From Sesamum alatum (lineage: Eukaryota > Streptophyta > Magnoliopsida > Lamiales > Pedaliaceae): a stretch of 64,000 bases of DNA. Location of the stretch: NCBI GenBank assembly GCA_034509735.1, contig JACGWO010000003.1, positions 12,276,001 through 12,340,000 on the forward strand, in the 5' to 3' direction. A program made the translations under genes and the position numbers. Below the pieces are notes generated by a model, which saw nothing but the letters and a program-made list of their open reading frames with translations, was not told where the DNA came from and ran no database searches. Below, one piece after another: positions 33,238 to 43,579 of this stretch (its first letter is position 1; each line of letters opens with the position of its first letter).

Positions 33238-33827
33238 AAGAGAACAATCCAATTTCTTCACAATGTATGCCTCAACATGTGCTTTGTTCTTCACCTTTTT
33301 CTTCAAGTTACATAGGAACCTTTGAAAGTGGTACATCAACCTATATTGCACTGGCCCCGTACACGTGCTCGTATGGCAGGTGAACAATAAGGTGCTCCAT
33401 TGAGACAAAGAAGGCTAGAGGAAATATCTTTCAAGGTTGCACATGATGACGGCAACACTGTGTTCCAACTCATGTGGCTTGGTGACATCAAGCGTAGTCG
33501 AGCATATGCTCTGGAATAAACGACTCACCTCCGTTAATGCACTCCATACATGCTTGGGAAGTACCTCATGAAAGGTAACTGGGGCCAATTTCTGCATGAA
33601 TACTTGACAGTCGTGACTCTTCATGCCATGCATCGTCAACTCCGCCATGTTGACGCAACGGGCAATGTTAGACGCGTACCCATCGGGAAATTTAAGACCA
33701 CGAATCCATTCACATATCCTCCTCTTTTGCTCCTTCGTAAGGGTGTACACCGCTTTAGGTATAGCGTTCGGTCTCCGTTCGTCCACCTCAAGCTCAAGCC
33801 GGTTACATATGATCTTCAAGTCCTTCC
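33238..33827 (-). pseudogene. TNP2-like transposase, upstream fragment (DUF4218)
   Basis: Minus strand: the open block 33827-33415 carries the DUF4218 signature of CACTA transposases, with KDLKIICNRLELEVDERR, PKAVYTLTKEQKRRICEW, GLKFPDGYASNIARC and MHGMKSHDCQVFMQ. The following frame (33408-33238) holds GPVQYRLMYHFQRFL and KNKAHVEAYIVKK. It continues on the far side of copia B (23441) with a small frame slip. The 5' catalytic part is missing because copia C is inserted at 33828. Confidence 0.82.
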
Positions 33828-36049
33828 TGTTAGAATAGGTGACCAGAAAGCCAATAGGTTTGGCGATTTGTAACCTATTTGACAACTTGATGTATATGTA
33901 ATATTATTATGTGATGAATAAAATGAGTGTTCGTCGCTATTGGTACCTACTTTGTTGGCGCTCATGTTATATATGTTAAAACGGTGTTTTACTTATATCA
34001 CAAAAAAGCCCACAGACCACGGTTAACAACTCATGCAGTTGGGCCACGCATTGGATGGTGATCATGAAACCAACTAATTGAGAGTTGGGTCTGAAATGTT
34101 CCAGGTCGACGACCTCGAGATAGGGCATCGAGAGTCCTATTGAGACTTGCATCAAGAGTCGTGTTCATTGATGAGTTCCGTGTTTGATTGGCGATAGGCG
34201 TGGGATGCCTACAAGATCTTGATGGGTTGGTCGACTGGGGTCGAGCCAACTGGACTAACTCGTGGCGATCGTCATATGGAAGCCTTGAAGGCTTGGTTGG
34301 TATGATTGGACGTTCCCGGTTCCGATAATACGGGAGTAGTCCTCAAACTTGAGGAACCATGGCAGTCACGTGCACATGATGACTATATCTTGGATCTGGC
34401 GAGAGGTGATCATTCTGTAAGATGATCATTATAAGACTTGTCCGGTGCAGTCGGAATGTGTAGCGAGGACGCTGCGTTCCAAGAAGAGGATCCGTCCCCT
34501 GTCAGTATGTGATAGAGGTATCTCCTATACACTTGGAGACTCGTTCATGCTATTTAAAGCTGTGGCCACAGTGGTTGGTCGAACAGGGAATGGTTTTCTG
34601 TGTCGATGCAATAAAGCATGCATAGTCTCGAGTATTAAGCATAGATGCCTAGTCAAGGATGGGAACCAACGCCCAATTCCATACCCTAGACTAAGGCCGG
34701 GAGACGGTAGATGGAAGGACTGTACCCGTACGGAATCGATTTCCTAAATGTTCACGCCAACATTCACCTAGTCTCTAGTGCCATGGACCGTTGCTAGACG
34801 ACCACCCATGGTAACGGGCCCTTGTGGGACACGGGCCCAAGTCTAGTTGAGGGTGAACCTAAAGGGTCACACACAATCACCGAGAAGGTTGAAAAGATTG
34901 ACTTAGAGTCAATCTCAAAGGATAAATAAGTGATTGGATTACTTAAGGGATAGTCCATTGGATGGACGGGCCGATATTGTATCGGGCCCTCGTTTAATCG
35001 GTAAATTGGATTTATCGATTAAATATGGAAAGTCGAGGTGTTGGATCTTTTTGATTGGATTAAAAGACTAACGGGAATAATTTAAGTGGACATTAAATTG
35101 GATTTAATTTTGGGTTCATTGTAATTGGATTATGATAAAACCCGGTCCGTTAAATTTTGACCCGAGAGGATAATTAATTCCTATTTTGGAATAGGAAGAA
35201 GTTGGACTTCTTTCCATATTGAGCATGGCCGAAAATGCTCCCTTGGAGGAAGCAAAGTTCAACAATGTTGCATGCAAGGTGGCGGTTGACTTGTCTCTTT
35301 TGGTAAGAGACAAATCAACTCCAATCAAGCCCTTCCCTTTTTGGTATGATTTGATCATACCTTAAAAGTTGGTAGGCTTGATTGAAGAATTCATGGTGAT
35401 TGGTTGGGATGTATCTAGACATCCTTGGATGAACCTAGACACATTCCAATAATCACATTAATTATGTATATATATGAGTATATACAACACCTTGTAAAAG
35501 AAAAATATAATTCATCTTTTCTAAGAAAAGAAGAAGCAATTTTCAGCCCCTCTCCTCTCTCTCATTCTCGGCCACTCTCTCCCTCTTTCACCTTTGTTCT
35601 TCATTTGATCTTGGATCAAAAGGGAAGTACAAAGAGGTTTTCAGAAGAACACTAATTCATAGTGTTCATCTTCCGAAAACCGATTCCTTCACAAACCCAT
35701 TTTTTTCTAGAAAGAAGAACATGTGTTTTACTTCCAGTGTGGTGTGGATCACCTTTGGAAAATCCATACGTTTGGATTTTGTGAATATTCCAGAGAAGGA
35801 ACAACGCAAGTAGCTGCGCACACGTGATATCTACAAAGGTAACGGTTTATTACGCTTTTGTAGATTTACATTTCATCTATGCCCTATGTATTATATATCC
35901 TTCTATGTTAATACATCCTACATCGAACGCCCGGTTGAGCAATCAAGGGTACACCCCTTGGGATCACGTTTATTTAATTGTTTTAAATTTACGTATTTTC
36001 ATGCTTCTCGCTTCCCCTCGCGCTCCCGGGCTGATCCGCTTGTCCTTCA
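33828..36049 (+). repeat. copia C 5' LTR
   Basis: Runs TGTTAGAATAGGTG...TTGTCCTTCA, 2.2 kb, co-linear with the A LTRs in reverse orientation. A TATA-type promoter is at 35465-35485. The shared U3 block is at 34745-34816 and the U3 hairpin at ~35285-35322. Confidence 0.9.
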
Positions 36050-36051
36050 AG

Positions 36052-36064
36052 TGGTATCAGAGCC
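36052..36064 (+). promoter_or_regulatory. copia C primer-binding site
   Basis: TGGTATCAGAGCC, an initiator tRNA-Met PBS, two bases after the LTR. Confidence 0.92.
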
Positions 36065-36299
36065 CGGTTCGATGTAAGAGGCATAGATCTATGTGCTTGA
36101 CATGATCTACTTGCTTTTACGGCTTTAATGGCATGTTTGATTGCATGAATATATGAATAAATATGATGATTCAATTGTTTAAATTTGATAGACGTTAAGC
36201 ATGCTTATTTTCTGAGATTGGATCTAGAACTGCATGCTCGTTTTCAATTTATTATTGTTGATTTGTGCTGAAAAGAATGTCGAAAAATTATGGAAAAAT

Positions 36300-36590
36300 G
36301 GACAGCAGCAGCAGCGGTTGGCTGCCGCCCCTGCCGGCCGGTCACTGGTTAGCAGGCGGCGCGCGGGCTCATGCCTGCGAGCAAGCCTGGCCGGCGTGCC
36401 TGTCAGCGTGCGTGCTGGCAGGGGTGGCCGCGCATACCGCAGTCGCGCGCAGGCAGGCGCCTACGAGCGCGCCGTGCGCACTGTGCGTAGGCATGCCGCT
36501 GCCGGCCAGCCTGCGTACCCTACGCGCGCACTGTATTGTACGCGTGGCTGGCCGGCAGGCACAACGGTTGGGTCGTTTTGTGCCGTTATT
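36300..36590. repeat. GC-rich tract in copia C leader
   Basis: About 290 bp of GC-rich, CGCG/GGCC-rich sequence starting ~250 nt after the PBS, with no close match to the tract of copia A despite similar flanks (GTCGTTTTGTGCCGTT). Confidence 0.8.
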
Positions 36591-37214
36591 CGACGTTTTT
36601 TCGAAAAATTTGATTTTCAGCTTTTTTTCTGCACATTATTTTAAAAATATATTAATTTTGCACATTTGATTATGGAATAATTGGATTGTTCCTTAGATCA
36701 AATTTGCTTAATTAATTTGGGATTAATACATGCATTGGATTTATTGTTTATAATGTCCATTGAATTTGAAATTTGAATTTTTGCATATTGTTTATGTATT
36801 TATGTTTGTGATGTTGGACATCACTTGGATATTTGGAATATTCATGGTTTAAGCATTATTATTTGGAATAATTATGTTATGTGTGTTGATGGGATTAACA
36901 TGGGATGATGAATGAATGTATGATTAGTTACATTTCTGTTGGGTGGGGCCTGCGTGCCTCTTATTTTGGGACTATCATTTCCCATTTATTCAGCCTCATG
37001 ATGTTAAGGCTTGTTCTTATTTCCCATGTATTACTTTCAATTGTAATGAAAGTAAATAGGATTGGTGAGAATTTGTTTTTATTTTAACAAGACCATGGAG
37101 TCGGAGACCCAAGGTGGAGCATCAAGGTGTGAAACAAGAGCATTACAAGGCCCATTGGAATGACAATGGGTATATTATTTTGTAATAATATAGGACCACC
37201 CTAGACAGACCATA

Positions 37215-37238
37215 GACTCACTGAGGGCTCAGTGGGTC
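37215..37238 (+). promoter_or_regulatory. conserved leader RNA hairpin (copia C)
   Basis: GACTCACTG, loop AGGGCT, CAGTGGGTC. The stem is identical to copia A; the loop differs by one base. Confidence 0.5.
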
Positions 37239-37968
37239 GCATAGGTTGGGCTTGTGATCATCCTAACAGGGGTATGCTATGTTTTCTGCATGCGGCGTAT
37301 TTATTTATCGCTTTAAATATTGGATATTTATGCATGCTAAAACACCTTATGTGATGAGGTCTCGGTCATTCATTAAGCTCTCATTTGGTTGGACCAAATT
37401 AAATATTAGGCCCATAACGGACTTGGATCAAAATAGTATTTTGATCTGTCCGAGCCTTCCATCTACAACAATGTAGTGAGGAAGCTACCACTACCCAAGT
37501 GTGGTCTCACGAGTCATGGCACACTTGGACTAGGGGAAAGTTGCACCATTGTTGTGAACAAAGAGACTGAACTAGTTGTTTCCCTGTCTCACGAGTCGTG
37601 GGGGCTGATAGTTTGAAGCATGATTTGGTTGATGGGTCGGGCCCAACACTAAGTAACATGGTTCGCTTGGAGTCCTCGGAACCATGCGAATAGGTGAGGC
37701 AAAATATCTTGGGAATCTCATTGGATAAGAATGATATTGGATATCTCCCACGAGGTCTTCTTCATGTGAATCGTAAAAGCGGGGCATGGAGATTATGCTC
37801 GTGGATCCCAAGCCCACTAGGAAATGGTTTCCTGAAACTCCACTTGAGAATGGCGGACTTTCGTATAAATAGTGGGAGGGTAAAGACTAAAAGACCATGT
37901 CTTCAACTTGAACAATAATATTACCATCATCTGCTAATTTCTGCTTTATATTTTTTATAAATGTAGAT

Positions 37969-39155
37969 ATGTCTAAGAATCCATTAACCATAGTACTTGA
38001 GACTAATAAGTTTAACGGAACGAACTACTCGGACTGGCTAAGAAACCTGAGGATTGTCTTCGGTTTTGAGAACCAAGGCTACCTTGGACGAGCCGCCGCC
38101 GAGCGACTTACCGGAGAGGTCCACGCCAGAAGAACGTTTGACATTCGAGAAATGGCATGAGGACAACCGAAAAGTGCACAGTATCATATTGGCTTCGATG
38201 TCTAACGACATCCAGAAGCAATATGAGATGCTGAACAACGTCTCAACCATAATGCTCCGCATGAACGAGGTTTATGCGGTTTTGGATAGGCATATTAGAT
38301 ATGCCGCCAGAAAAGCATTCTTTAGCACCAAGCTTGCTGAAGGATCGTCTGTACAAAGTTATGGGGTTAAGATGCTCTCCCTAGTGGAGAAACTCAAGAA
38401 CCTTAAAGCTGGGTTTAACAATGACACGTACATTGACGTGATCCTCCAGTCGCTTCCTCCGTCCTATGACCCGTTTGTTGTAAACTACAACATGAATGGA
38501 CTTGAGAAGTCTATTCATGAGTTGATCAACATGCTGGTCCAATACGAGGCAACGACCAACAAGTCGGCGCCGACGGTATTGATAGGAGAGGCTTCGACTC
38601 CAAAGCGAATGGCAAGAGGGCCGGACGCTGGAAGAGGAAGAAAGAAAAAGGGAAGACGGTTGCGGCCGCTACTCACGCTTCGGGCGCCCCTGTTGCCCCG
38701 ATGGGGATGGGAAAAGGGAAAGGGAAGGCCTGTGGTTCTAAGCGGTCCAAGGCAAATGATGTTTGCATGCATTGCCAAGGAAAGGGGCATTGGAAGAGGG
38801 AGTGCCCACAACTCCTCTCCAACCCAGGTATATTTGTGGTTGAAGCAAACATGATAACTAATTCTGCTTCATGGGTATTGGATACCGAGTGTGGTGCTCA
38901 CATCTATGATTTGCAGGCACTACAAAGAAGCAGAAGGCTAACCAAGGATGAGGCTAGGCGATGGCAAGGCCGTTGCTGCGGAAGCTGTAGGATCAATAGA
39001 GTTAGCCATTAGTAATCATGTTAGGATTTTACTGAACAACTTTTTCTATGTACCTAGCATGATTAAAAACATTGTATCTATCCCGATCCTTGATAAGGAG
39101 GGATATTCATTTACCATCAATAAAAACGGCTTTTTCATTATTAAGGATGGCATTT
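37969..39155 (+). pseudogene. copia C gag-protease, truncated
   Basis: The ATG at 37969 begins MSKNPLTIVLETNKFNGT. A two-base loss near 38082 (GGCTACCTTGGACG) moves the frame; the block 38054-38600 then carries gag (MLSLVEKLKNLKAG, YDPFVVNYNMNGLEKS). A one-base loss near 38600 shifts it again. 38701-39012 holds the zinc knuckle CMHCQGKGHWKREC and a damaged protease motif (DTE for DTG). 38948-39196 holds the post-protease block ending FFIIKDG. The next ~11 bases are ARF sequence. Confidence 0.85.
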
Positions 39156-39400
39156 CACTCCATGTATGGCTTCAGAGCTCTTTTGCTGTAAACTAAATAT
39201 GGTGTTTTTAAGCTAAGCAGGCCGTGTCATGCTGGAGTTTTTAAGTTTTCTAACTGTCTTCTTGTCAATAGGCTGACAAAGAAACAGATGAAATCTATGC
39301 TCAAATGAGCCTGCAGCCTGTGAATTCTGTAAGTCTGTCCACTTCAAACTAGTTCCATCAGTTACCTGTTGATAAGAATATGAGTACTATGACTAGGTCT
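39156..39400 (+). pseudogene. captured fragment of an ARF5/MONOPTEROS-like gene
   Basis: The exon at 39272-39328 is 57 bp and encodes ADKETDEIYAQMSLQPVNS, a block unique to auxin response factors and closest to the ARF5 (MP) clade, just upstream of the B3 DNA-binding domain. It is bounded by a good acceptor (CAATAG) and donor (GTAAGT). To the left, TTTCACTCCAT|GTATGG (39153-39163, donor at 39164) looks like the end of the preceding exon (SLH), giving a 108-bp intron in the position expected for ARF genes. The rest of the gene is absent. Introns are retained, so genomic DNA, not an mRNA copy, was acquired. It lies between a truncated copia gag and an LTR fragment. Confidence 0.8.
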
Positions 39401-39915
39401 TGCACGAATTTTCCATCAAGAAACTCTCCAAAATCTCTGAAATTTTCTCCTTTTTGTGTTCATACCTTTTGGAAAGGTTTGAACTAAAAACATTCCAAAA
39501 GCACTAATCAATAGTGTTCATTTGGAGTTGTTTGTTTCTTCTTCTTCTTATTCTCTACTACTATCTAGCAATAGTTTAGAGAACTCTTCCATGGTGTGGT
39601 GTGGAAAAATTAGAGGAGTCCTACTTTGAGCTCTCAAGTGGACATACAAGGAGAAACGGAAAAGGAGCAACGGTAGAAGCCGTTCTACATAAAGCGAACA
39701 AAGGTTGGTTTTCTTTACATTTTCATGTATCTTTTTATTTTCTTCCTTTAGCCACTTGTCCAACATCTTCTCCTTCTTTTATTTATGCTTTGACAAACAC
39801 CGAACGCCCAGGAACTTCAAAGGGAACACCCCTTTGAATCCGTTTTAATATTATGCTTTAATTTCACATTTTTTACGCTTCCGTTGCGTTCCCGGGCCGT
39901 ACCCGATTCTTTCAA
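39400..39915 (+). repeat. LTR fragment (U5 side) of another copia family
   Basis: Ends CGTTCCCGGGCCGTACCCGATTCTTTCA, the usual LTR 3' terminus style here. It contains AACACCGAACGCCCAGG..AACACCCCTTTGAA and CACTAATCAATAGTGTTCAT, parallel to the R/U5 region of other LTRs (e.g. 35650-36049). The left boundary is approximate, and no PBS follows. Confidence 0.55.
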
Positions 39916-39916
39916 C

Positions 39917-40224
39917 TGCAAGTTTCAATAGGACACTCGATGCCCAGTCTTCAGGTCCTCGACTTGGAACGTTTCAAACCAACCCTCAAAAGTTAGTTTT
40001 GTAGCCGCCATCCAATGCGCAGCCAACTACATGGGTTATCCAATTAGTCTGTGGGCATTTGTTGTGATGTTGAAACGTTGTTTAGCGTTAGTAGTAAGCA
40101 TAACAAACACAGTGCTAGTGATGAATACTTACTCTATTCATCAGGATAATATTCTGTAATAAAGATTGACGAAATAGTTCCCAAAATTGTCAATCCATTG
40201 GCTTTCTGATCACCTATTCTAACA
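39917..40224 (-). repeat. LTR fragment, minus orientation
   Basis: GCAAGTTTCAATAGGACACTCG...CACCTATTCTAACA is the reverse complement of the first ~300 bp of the LTR at 40635, forming an inverted pair around 40225-40634. Confidence 0.7.
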
Positions 40225-40634
40225 TGTGGTAGCTTGGAAAGGTTCCAAGCAGGATACCATGATGTTTCGTCAAGTTGAATATATGGCGACTTTGAAAGTC
40301 GTTTCTGGAAAGTTGTTTGGATGAATGTAGTGCCTAGCATGGCCGAGCCAGTAGTTGCCTAGCATGGCCGAGCCAGTAGTTGCCTTGGAGGTTGACAACT
40401 AGGCTATGGCAAAAGAGTTTTGGGCCCGAGTTCTCATCACAAGATCTATGAAAAATTTTCAGACAGCCGCCATCTGTAGGTAGAGATGGTAGAAAGAGGT
40501 GAGATACGATTGGACCGTATTACCTCGGTAGAAAAATAGAGTAGACCCACGAGAGTGAGCTGGTATTGCAGATTACTCATTATCAGAAGGCTCTGAGCGA
40601 CATGGGTAATTAGCTTTGAGGTCAAGTGGGAGAT
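40225..40634 (+). pseudogene. copia RNase H C-terminal remnant with polypurine tract
   Basis: Starts with a plus-strand reading VVAWKGSKQ, the late RNase H block, then decays. It includes a perfect 25-bp tandem duplication (40331-40355 / 40356-40380). It ends in AGGTCAAGTGGGAGAT (polypurine tract) directly before an LTR at 40635, so this is the 3' end of a plus-strand copia element. Confidence 0.65.
40331..40380. repeat. 25-bp perfect tandem duplication
   Basis: TGCCTAGCATGGCCGAGCCA plus GTAGT, repeated twice head to tail without mismatch. Confidence 0.9.
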
Positions 40635-41606
40635 TGTTAGAATAGGTGAACAGACAGCCAATCGGATTGGCGATTTTGGGAACTATTCATCAATCTTTAT
40701 TAAAGCAATATTATCCTGATGAAAAGAGTACGTATTCATCACTGGCACTGTATTTGTTGTGCTTACTACTAAGGTTGAATGGCATTTCAACGTCACAACA
40801 AATGCCCACAAACCATTTGAATAATCCATGTAGTTGGTTTGCGCATTGGATGACGGCTATGAAACTAACTTCTAAGGGTTGGTCTAAAATGTTCCAAGTC
40901 GAGGACTTCAAGACTGGGCATCGAGTGTCCTATTGAGACTTGCATTAAGTATTGCATTCACTGGGTGAGTGTCATGTTTCATCGACGACAAATGCAGGAC
41001 GTCTATGCAATTTTAGTGGGTTAGTTGACAAGGTGGTCGACTGACTGAACTGACTCGTCGGAATCTTTATACGGAAGCCTTGGATGCTTGATCGGTATGA
41101 CTGGAATTCCTACTTCCAATAGTATGGGATTACTCCTCAGACTTGAGGAATCATAGCAGTCACGTTCATATGAAAATTGTATCTTGGATCTGGCAAGAGG
41201 TGATCATTCTGTAACATGGTCATTATAAGCTTTGTTTAGTTCAGTCGGACTATGTGGTGAGGACGGTGGATTCCAAGATAAGATCTGTCCCTCGTCAGTA
41301 TATGACGGTGATGTCTCCTATGCGCTCTGAGATAGTTTAGACTCTGAAAGTCTATGACCATAGCAATTGATTGGGTAGGAAAGGATTTCCTACATCGATC
41401 AAATAAAGTAAACGCATCTCGAGTATAAAGCATAGTTGCCTAGTCAAGGATGGGAGTCGACGCCCAATTCCATACCTTAGACTAAGGTCGGGAGACGGTC
41501 GACAGTAGGATCATACCCGTATGGAACTCGGAGCGTAAATGTTCACGCCATTATTCACCTAGTCTCTAGTGCCATGGACTGTTGCTAGACGACCACCCAT
41601 GGTAAC
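40635..41606 (+). repeat. copia 3' LTR, 5' half (family D)
   Basis: Begins TGTTAGAATAGGTG after a polypurine tract and runs to the shared U3 block (41535-41605), where element 4 is inserted (GTAAC|TGTAAG). The remaining LTR sequence is not found on the other side; part of the same LTR reappears at 49390-49869. Confidence 0.75.
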
Positions 41607-43570
41607 TGTAAGCCTAGCAAAGGCGTGTGGATCGGCCCGGGAGTAGCGCGAATGCGGAAGCGCGGTATAATTAGAAGTGCAAGAATTTAAACATGCCATA
41701 AATGAGATTAAAATAAAGACGTTTAAGGGGTATTCCCTTGAATCTCCCGGGCATTCGGTGTATCTCATGAATAATAAAAAATTTCATGGAGGCCATAGGT
41801 TTTAAAGAAGAGGCGAAAAGATTAAACTGGAAACCTACCCAGTTGTCGTTTTTTACTTCAAACCGCTACTCGTGTTGTTCCCCATTTTGCTCCAAGATCT
41901 CGAGTTTGAGACCCTCTAATTCGTACACGCAATCTGCCCACGTATCTTGATCCTCGTGCTAGCGAAAGAACAAGTGTATATGATATTTGGAGAGGACGGA
42001 TTGATCAAACGCTATTTAATTAACGAGATCAACCCTCCTTTTGTTCAATTGTATAACACAAAAGAACAAGAGAGTATCTAGGAAAATAGGGGAGGGAATG
42101 GCCGAGAGAAAGGGAGAGTGGCCGGCGGTGATGATGTGTGTGTGTTTTTTTGAATTTCATTATCTTTTCCAAAGTGAAGAGTTAGGAATATTTATAGAGG
42201 AGGAATCCTATTCCTCTTCTAATTCCAACTCTTTGGAAGACTCCACTTGGAATAAGATTTGACCTAGTCAAATCCTAGTCAATTTCTAGCTTCTTGCTCA
42301 AATCAATCCTAGCCATTGATTTTCCTATCCAATCTCAACCATCCATTAATTTATGGAGTATTTAAATCTAATTAAATAATACAAAGGGCAATAAATAAAT
42401 ACTAATATTTATTTTAAGACCATAAATTACTTTCCAATAAATCTAATTTATTAGATAAATTCCTTTCACTTAATAAGAGGAATTAATTTCCCAAGATAAG
42501 AAAAACCCGATTAAATCTAATTTAATCGCTCCACTTTTCTCCAAATACTTACTTTTCAAATTAAATACGTTGTGTGTGCCGATTATGTGTGACTCTTTAG
42601 GTTCACCTTCAGCTAGACTTGGTCGGATTCCTGGAATCCGCCCGTTACCATGGGTGGCCGTCTAGCAACGGTCTATGGCACTAGAGACTAGGTGAATATG
42701 CATGGGGATGAACATTTAGGCTCTACAGTACATCTATCCTTCCGTCTACGGTCTCACCACTTAGGGTCTAGGGCATGGATATGCAGGTACCCATCTTGGA
42801 CCTAAGTGTCCGTCTGTCCTATACCAAACGCCGCAGGGAATCCTTCCCTTCGTTTCAGTTACTGTGGCCACAGATTTTAGGGACAAGACACAGAGTATTG
42901 TGAGACACTACTGACAATGCTCTTGACAAGAGACAGATCCTTTCTTGGAAACTACTATCACGTTGCACACCGTGGCTGCACTAGATATGGCTTATGACTT
43001 CTCAACTGTATTTTGGCAATCTCTCACCATACCTAAGATACAGTCTCGATGTATAGGTAAACTCAGCAATTCCTCAAGTCAAAGGATTGACCTGTACCGT
43101 TGGAACCGGGAACTCACGTCATACCTAGCCGACCCTACTCAAGGTCCTCCATAAGACGGTTCCTGCGAGTCACCTCAGTCAGCCGCTCCCCAGCAAGCTG
43201 ACCTACTAACACTGCTTAGACGACCCTCGTCACCTGTCGATGAAACACGACAGCAGATGCTTAGTGCAAGTCTCAAGTGGATTCTCGGTACCCATTTTCG
43301 AGATTCCTTGACTTGGAGATTTTCAGACTGATTCGGCGAAACTGATTTCATGGACCTACCTCCAAGCATAGTCCCAGTCTCCGAAATGTAATCTCAGTCT
43401 GTGGGCTTTGTTTGTGTAGTGAACAGTTATGAAGCAGTTAAAGTGAACACAGACAAAGTATGAGGCAGATGAATTTCACTTTCTTATTCATCGAGTTTTA
43501 TTAAAACTTTGAAATTGTTTAGACATAGGTTACAATTCGCCTAATAAGATTGGCTTCATGGTCACCTATT
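41607..43570 (-). repeat. copia 4 3' LTR
   Basis: Starts TGTAAGCCTAGCAAAGG. It is B-like in the body, with CCATGGGTGGCC block at 42645-42720 and TATA at ~42189-42198, minus sense. The last bases of the LTR and the polypurine tract are deleted. Confidence 0.82.
42259..42282 (-). promoter_or_regulatory. W-box group upstream of LTR TATA (copia 4)
   Basis: Three TTGACY cores (42259, 42267, 42278), fewer than in B or the solo LTR. They lie about 60 bp upstream of the TATA. Confidence 0.5.
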
Positions 43571-43579
43571 CACTTGACC

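Larger units (their letters stand above)
36065..37968 (+). other. copia C non-coding leader
   Basis: A 1.9-kb leader with the GC-rich tract (36300-36590) and conserved hairpin (37215-37238). It is co-linear with the copia A leader, and no ORF is conserved between copies. Confidence 0.75.
33828..39160 (+). mobile_element. copia element C, 5' portion only
   Basis: A plus-strand relative of copia A: complete 5' LTR (33828-36049), PBS, leader and most of gag. It interrupts the TNP2 gene of CACTA 2 at CTTCC|TGTTAG. It stops abruptly at ~39155, where gag sequence runs into an ARF-gene fragment, so its pol and 3' LTR are absent or displaced. It is the third copia insertion in the same transposase gene. 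Confidence 0.88.

Noticed and set aside
36052..36064. tRNA-Met-like sequence
   Set aside because: Only the 13 bases complementary to the tRNA 3' end are present; it is a retrotransposon primer-binding site, not a tRNA gene. No full tRNA or rRNA gene was seen anywhere.
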